The notes under the pieces were generated by a model, which was not told the DNA's origin, searched no databases, and saw only the letters and a list, made by a program, of their open reading frames with translations. Of a stretch of DNA of 12,569 nucleotides, positions 11,651 to 12,569 are shown one piece after another. The stretch is from Lentisphaerota bacterium (GTDB lineage Bacteria > Verrucomicrobiota > Kiritimatiellia > RFP12 > UBA1067): the NCBI GenBank assembly GCA_022839525.1, contig JALHET010000111.1, positions 1 through 12,569 of the forward strand. Reading direction: 5' to 3'. Position 1 is the first letter of the stretch. Each line of letters starts with the position of its first letter. Position numbers and translations under genes: made by a program.

Positions 11651-12569
11651 TTATTTCCATAAAGCTTCCACCTCGCGTATGGCTGCGGCGAAGGATTTCG
11701 CAGGCACGCCGTGACCGACACCGATGGCGTTATAGATCTTTTTGTCCGTGCCTGCGGGCAGGGAGTTGTAGCCGGCGTAGACGGCGGCAGGCGGGCAGAG
11801 CGCATCCGAAAAACCGGCCATGAAACGCACGGGGCATTTCACGCGGGCGGCAAAATGCGCACAGTCAAAATACGGCGCGATGGCATACACCCGCTCGCGC
11901 TCGGCGCCCTGAAATTTCTCGGGCAGGGTCGGCCAGCCGCTCTGGCGCTTGTCCGCCTTGTAGCCGAGCAGATCCGTAAGCGCGGGTTCGATGATCTGCG
12001 CGCGCGTGATTTCGGGATTAAGCGCCGCGAGGATGAGTCCGAACGCGCCGCCCTGGCTGCCGCCCGAGTAAGTGACCTCCTTAAGATCCACCTCGGGACG
12101 CTTCAAAAGCCAGCGCACCGCGCGGTTGATGCCGAGAATCGCCCCGTAGTAGAAATATTCCTCGCGGGAAAGCGTGATGCCGCCTTCGAAGTACCAGGCC
12201 TTTCCGGACTTGGAGCCCCACGCGCGGTTCTCCTCCGCATACGCGGCCTTCGTTTCCTCCGGCGTGGCCGGCGGCGGATAGGAAAGAACGTTCACGGTGA
12301 ACGTGACCGCAGCCGGATTCTTGCCGAAGCCCCAACTGCCGCTGCCTGCCCCAGGCACGTTGAGCCGCACGGGCCACGGCCCCTCCCCCTTGGGAATCGA
12401 GAGCTGGCCGCGGATGCGGCGCCCCGCAGGCACAGTGGCGACGCTCACGCGGTAGCAGTCTGTCTTCGCGTCGCTCGCTTTCGCGTCGCGTTCCATCTTC
12501 ACATCGGCCGGAACATCGCGGTCGAGCGCGGCGATCGCATCGTCCCAGAACGTGTCGAAATCTCCGGGG
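11651..12569 (-). CDS. CE7-like acetyl xylan esterase / cephalosporin-C deacetylase family protein (5' end outside window)
   Basis: Alpha/beta hydrolase of 305 visible residues. The frame is open to the right edge and the first visible residues (GDFDTFWDDAIAALD) resemble the start region of CE7 esterases, so only the N-terminus is missing; the GTG at 12502 is internal. The nucleophile Ser171 lies in YSGGSQGG, the acid Asp255 in AGFSDALCPP, and the base His286 in GVGHGVP. Known CE7 enzymes remove acetyl groups from xylan oligosaccharides. Oddities: the canonical His-Glu pair is His-Gly here, and I do not see the RGQ motif in its usual place after the first strand, the only RGQ being near the N-terminus in RIRGQLSIPKG. 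It is therefore a divergent member, and the substrate is uncertain. Stop TAA at 11653-11651 is followed by the Sir2 gene on the same strand. Confidence 0.85.
   Translation of the reverse strand, partial: PGDFDTFWDDAIAALDRDVPADVKMERDAKASDAKTDCYRVSVATVPAGRRIRGQLSIPKGEGPWPVRLNVPGAGSGSWGFGKNPAAVTFTVNVLSYPPPATPEETKAAYAEENRAWGSKSGKAWYFEGGITLSREEYFYYGAILGINRAVRWLLKRPEVDLKEVTYSGGSQGGAFGLILAALNPEITRAQIIEPALTDLLGYKADKRQSGWPTLPEKFQGAERERVYAIAPYFDCAHFAARVKCPVRFMAGFSDALCPPAAVYAGYNSLPAGTDKKIYNAIGVGHGVPAKSFAAAIREVEALWK

Overview
This is a GC-rich window with short intergenic gaps. The secreted protein types (thrombospondin type 3 repeat protein, very long Rhs protein with a cysteine-peptidase domain, CE7-like sugar esterase) suggest an environmental or gut bacterium of the PVC group, perhaps Kiritimatiellota-like. 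That placement is inference; there is no rRNA or marker gene here.

Left 60 percent (1-7724, minus strand): a two-gene secreted-protein operon. The upstream member encodes an exported protein with an unrecognised N-terminal region followed by three thrombospondin type 3 (DxDxDG) blocks alternating with two copies of a beta-rich module. It is split by a frameshift near 6636-6642, so it appears as two overlapping reading frames (7724-6348 and 6549-4369, the latter open to 6657). Its stop codon overlaps by 4 nt the start of a giant Rhs/YD-repeat gene, which runs uninterrupted for 1457 codons and leaves the window at the left edge. The Rhs product has a signal peptide, a TPR-like helical region, a C39-like papain-fold peptidase domain with an apparent Cys-His-Asp triad, then the Rhs shell. 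The C-terminal end of this protein, where Rhs proteins usually carry their variable domain, is outside the window.

Middle (7725-10794): a 414-bp divergent intergenic region with a strong hairpin, then dut (dUTPase, plus), a convergent gap holding two inverted copies of a 27-bp AT-richer word, an NupG-like nucleoside/H+ symporter-family MFS gene (minus), and a standalone coaB-type phosphopantothenate-cysteine ligase (plus). The MFS and coaB genes diverge from promoters whose -35 boxes abut. dut and coaB each have a -10-like box exactly 7 nt before ATG and no Shine-Dalgarno, which suggests leaderless transcripts. dut and the nucleoside transporter both concern nucleotides, but they converge and are not an operon.

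Right (10810-12569): a Sir2 deacylase gene (minus) with a perfect AGGAGG, preceded on the same strand by a CE7-like acetyl-xylan-esterase-type gene whose 5' end is cut off by the right edge.

The most interesting system is the coupled pair of TSP3 protein and C39-Rhs protein. No CRISPR, tRNA, rRNA or insertion sequence was seen.
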